Position numbers and translations under genes: made by a program | Assembly (NCBI GenBank): GCA_041180805.1 | Contig: JBEGQX010000271.1 | Coordinates: forward strand, 1 to 6,397 | DNA length: 6,397 bases | Direction of reading: 5' to 3' | Source of the DNA: JBEGQX01 sp041180805 | GTDB lineage: Bacteria; Planctomycetota; Planctomycetia; Gemmatales; Gemmataceae | In this document: positions 4,174 to 6,397 of the stretch, in pieces | How the letters are laid out: each line of letters starts with the position of its first letter | Position numbering within the stretch: position 1 is the stretch's first letter | Notes under the pieces: model-generated | What the model saw: the letters and a program-made list of their open reading frames with translations, nothing else | Databases searched by the model: none | Told to the model about the DNA's origin: nothing

Positions 4174-6397
4174 CTAGCTTCCGACAAAGATACCGCGTTT
4201 ATCGTCGCGGTCGCCGGAGAAGAAGTTCAAGTTCATCAGAAGTTCCAGGCGGAAGCCCACGAAGACTTCGACATGAGGGCCACCACCAGGGCCTGCGCCG
4301 GTGATGAGGTCATCCACAAAGTCGCCGTTGGCGTCGGCCAGGGCCACACGCACACCACCGGAGAATAAGACATCTATCACTTGGCCGGAACTAGTGATGT
4401 ACTTGGTGTAAGCCATTAACTCACCATCAAGATGGTTGCTTAGGTAATCCCAGATCTTGACATGGGGACCACCGCCAGCGCCGGCGCCGGTGATGATTTC
4501 CATCTTGCCATCGGAGAGGTAATCGCCAGCGGAGACATAGACACCACCGGTAAAGTCGAGTGTGTAGGCCATGAATTCCTGGATCAGTCCAAATCCATTA
4601 CCACTGAACACCTTCACGTGAGGTCCGCCGCCGGGTCCGGCACCGGTGACGATTTCGGCGAAGCCATCGCCGGTCAGGTCTGCCGCGGCAACCGAGACAC
4701 CGCCGGTGAAGGCCGTGGTGTAGGCGAAGAAGGAGGCAAGTTCGGTGGCATTGTTGCCGCTGAAGGCCTTGACATGGGGTCCGCCACCGGGTCCGGCGCC
4801 TGTGACGATGTCCAGGATGCTGTCATGGTTGACATCGCCGGTGGCGACAAAGACACCGCCGGTGAAGGCGCGGTCATAGGCCATGAATTCCAGGAGGGTA
4901 TTGCTGGTGTTGGCACCGTTGATGATGCGAACCAGTGGGAGCCCGCCGGCGCCCATGGAGGCGACGATATCCGGTGTGCCGTCGTTGTTGAAATCGGCAC
5001 GGATGATGCGAACCTCGCCCTGGAAGCCAGGGAACGGTGTGACCGTGGTGCTGGCGGTGGTGGAGCTGGACGGATACACCTGCACGGTGGTTCCGGCCTG
5101 AGATCCATTATTGGTTCCGGTGGCGGAGAAGCCCGCGATGCCGGGTTGGGGTGCGAAGCTTCCCGGTGGATTGGGAACGCCAGGGTTATTGCCGCCCGGG
5201 TTGGGCGGGAAGTTCGAGGATGGTGTGCCCGGGTCAAGGATTCTGTTGCGCACGGGGTTGTCATCGCCAAAGGCGTTGTCGGTCAGGGTGACGATGATGG
5301 CGTCGATCTTGCCATCGTTATTGAAGTCCTTGAAAGCCGCGCCATCGCCGCCCGGAGTTCTCTGGGTGTAGTCGTACCAGCCTGGAGCGGTGACAGGGTT
5401 GTTGTTCAGGTCGGTAAGGGTGATACCGGCCGAGGCGTAGTCATCGAGAGTTTGCTGGGTGACATGCTTGCGGTAGAGGCTGAAGCCGAAACCGCCCATG
5501 GAAATGTTGGCGTTGGAGATATCAATGGCGACCTGAACCTGGGTTCCGGGTCGGTTGGGGTTGATATCGGTAAGTCCGGTGCTGACGAGCGATTCCACGG
5601 AGAAGTTCATGAGATCCCAGGGTTTGTAGAAGGCCCTGCTGTCTGGAAGGGTTCCGTTGGTGTTGGTGACCTGGATTTCCAGAAGTTGAGCCAGCGGATC
5701 GACATTGCCCATCAGTTGGGAAAGCGTGGTGGTGGTGTTCGGGTTGAACAGGGAACTGTTGACCACCATGACGACAATGGCACTACGGTCGGTGTTGGCC
5801 ACAGTATTGGGGTTCATGGCGTTGAGGTAGTCCGCTTCCTTGCGCCATGCCAGGGTGGTCACCGAGTTCTGGTTGGCATCAGCCACGCCGTCGCGGTTGA
5901 GATCGCCGGCCAGGTTGGTGGAGTTGCCGTTGCCTGTGACGATGCCTGCCAGGGTGGATTCGGTGGCGCTGCCAATACCGTCGCGATCCAGGTTGTCGAT
6001 CGAGTTGAAGGTAAGTCGCAACTGGGTCTGGTTGCCCGAACTATCGCGCAGGGTAAGCACAAAGGTGTCCATGCGGTCGATGAGGGGCACCGGCGTGTAT
6101 TTGTAGGCGCCGGTGATGGGGTTCAGTTGCAGCACTGCGCCATTGATGGAGACCTCCACCAGGGTGGGGTTGCCGTTCTGGTCGGTTTCAACGACGGTGC
6201 TGCCGGCCAGGCCGAAGGTCAGTTTTTCGCCATCGAGGTCGACCCAGGTGTTATCACTTTGCTGGGGCACATTGAAGATCTCTCCGTTGAGGATGTTCTT
6301 GGCGCCGAGGTTGCCATAGGTGCTGCCCAGTGTGGTGGAGCGGCGAGTCGGGTTATCGAACAGGATGGGGATACTGTCGATGCGGAAGAAGTTCTGG
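4174..6397 (-). CDS. FG-GAP repeat surface protein with choice-of-anchor U-like domain, N-terminus outside window
   Basis: C-terminal 741 codons of a long, probably secreted or cell-surface protein; the frame is open to the right edge, so the GTG at 6270 is internal. From the N-terminal side: a beta-sandwich region of cadherin/VCBS style (~6250-6000; ITGAYKYTPVPL, DTFVLTLRDSSGN); acidic calcium-type loops DNLDRDGIG (~5997) and DLNRDGVAD (~5904); a domain resembling 'choice-of-anchor U' (~5900-5220; EIQVTNTNG, PWDLMNFSVES, GWYDYTQ, GDDNPVRNRILDPGTP); a Pro/Gly linker (~5235-5140); then about five FG-GAP/integrin-alpha propeller blades (~5013-4261) with calcium loops such as DFNNDGTPD and the signature GAGPGGGPHVK. 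Such proteins are common in planctomycetes, and the role is presumed adhesion or matrix contact. No C-terminal anchor or sorting motif is visible; the tail ends GDRDDKRGIFVGS. Base composition is far more GC-rich than everything to the left. Confidence 0.92.
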   Translation of the reverse strand, partial: QNFFRIDSIPILFDNPTRRSTTLGSTYGNLGAKNILNGEIFNVPQQSDNTWVDLDGEKLTFGLAGSTVVETDQNGNPTLVEVSINGAVLQLNPITGAYKYTPVPLIDRMDTFVLTLRDSSGNQTQLRLTFNSIDNLDRDGIGSATESTLAGIVTGNGNSTNLAGDLNRDGVADANQNSVTTLAWRKEADYLNAMNPNTVANTDRSAIVVMVVNSSLFNPNTTTTLSQLMGNVDPLAQLLEIQVTNTNGTLPDSRAFYKPWDLMNFSVESLVSTGLTDINPNRPGTQVQVAIDISNANISMGGFGFSLYRKHVTQQTLDDYASAGITLTDLNNNPVTAPGWYDYTQRTPGGDGAAFKDFNNDGKIDAIIVTLTDNAFGDDNPVRNRILDPGTPSSNFPPNPGGNNPGVPNPPGSFAPQPGIAGFSATGTNNGSQAGTTVQVYPSSSTTASTTVTPFPGFQGEVRIIRADFNNDGTPDIVASMGAGGLPLVRIINGANTSNTLLEFMAYDRAFTGGVFVATGDVNHDSILDIVTGAGPGGGPHVKAFSGNNATELASFFAYTTAFTGGVSVAAADLTGDGFAEIVTGAGPGGGPHVKVFSGNGFGLIQEFMAYTLDFTGGVYVSAGDYLSDGKMEIITGAGAGGGPHVKIWDYLSNHLDGELMAYTKYITSSGQVIDVLFSGGVRVALADANGDFVDDLITGAGPGGGPHVEVFVGFRLELLMNLNFFSGDRDDKRGIFVGS
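4261..5013 (-). repeat. FG-GAP propeller repeats (about five units)
   Basis: Repeating units of roughly 50-65 residues, each with a calcium loop of D-x-N-x-D-G type followed by (V/I)TGAGPGGGPHVK and then an aromatic-rich FMAY or FFAY and F(T/S)GGV. The GAGPGGGPHVK-like motif occurs at about 4769-4800, 4613-4644, 4458-4490 (as GAGAGGGPHVK) and 4268-4299; the first unit is degenerate (ASMGAGGLPLVRI, about 4921-4955). Calcium-loop residues drift in later units (DYLSDGKME, DANGDFVDD). The motif is also well conserved as DNA, making the segment prone to recombination between units. Confidence 0.85.

Noticed and set aside
4261..5013. CRISPR array
   Set aside because: The regular repeats are protein-coding FG-GAP motifs with spacing set by propeller blades, in one open frame; no short identical repeats with unique spacers.
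4674..5270. 198-codon minus-strand frame inside the FG-GAP gene
   Set aside because: Overlapping frame in GC-rich repeat DNA; low-complexity Pro/Ser/Ala/Arg translation with no recognisable domain. The FG-GAP frame explains the sequence fully.
6268..6270. GTG as start codon of the FG-GAP protein
   Set aside because: The frame stays open to 6397 with protein-like sequence (ILFDNPTRRSTTLGSTYG), so the gene continues beyond the window.

Overview
The window reads as part of a planctomycete-like genome. The grounds are a large FG-GAP/VCBS-type surface protein with repeated GAGPGGGPHVK motifs and a 'choice-of-anchor U'-like domain, and a large serine recombinase with an unusual tandem helix-turn-helix tail. 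This assignment is inference from protein style, not a database result. The sequence changes abruptly in base composition near 4120-4175. Left of that point it is AT-rich, with A/T homopolymers, decayed reading frames and mobile or defence-type genes. Right of it is GC-rich, well-maintained coding sequence.

Layout. Positions 1-1931 (+) hold a large serine recombinase whose first ~50 codons, including the catalytic serine, lie before the window. A clean intrinsic terminator follows at 1944-1973. Positions 1974-2223 contain no intact gene, only a possible coding scrap on the minus strand. Positions 2224-2963 (-) hold a type II toxin-antitoxin operon: a Phd/YefM-like antitoxin followed by a PIN-domain (VapC-like) toxin, overlapping by 4 bases (ATGA). 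Its promoter/operator region, with a TAGCTA-N3-TAGCTA palindrome and an AAGGAG ribosome site, lies at 2964-3024.

Positions 3025-4173 contain no intact gene that I can support. They look like a gene graveyard. A minus-strand intrinsic terminator at 3138-3162 has a UCCG tetraloop. Upstream of it on the same strand is a patchwork of three short open frames that may be one frameshifted gene (3179-3476). On the plus strand, 3797-4117 looks like a broken secreted-protein gene: a signal-peptide-like start, a frame change, an in-frame stop and a slip at a run of eight Ts.

Positions 4174-6397 (-) hold the C-terminal 741 codons of a long surface protein that runs off the right edge. A strong hairpin terminator follows its stop (4121-4160).

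Functionally, the recombinase would integrate or excise an element and the toxin-antitoxin pair would stabilise it. Both fit an accessory island inserted next to a chromosomal surface-protein gene. No attachment site, CRISPR array, tRNA or complete new multi-gene system can be demonstrated here. The most interesting leads are the recombinase's duplicated HTH tail, the operator of the toxin-antitoxin operon, and the two decayed or possibly RNA-structured regions between 3179 and 4117.
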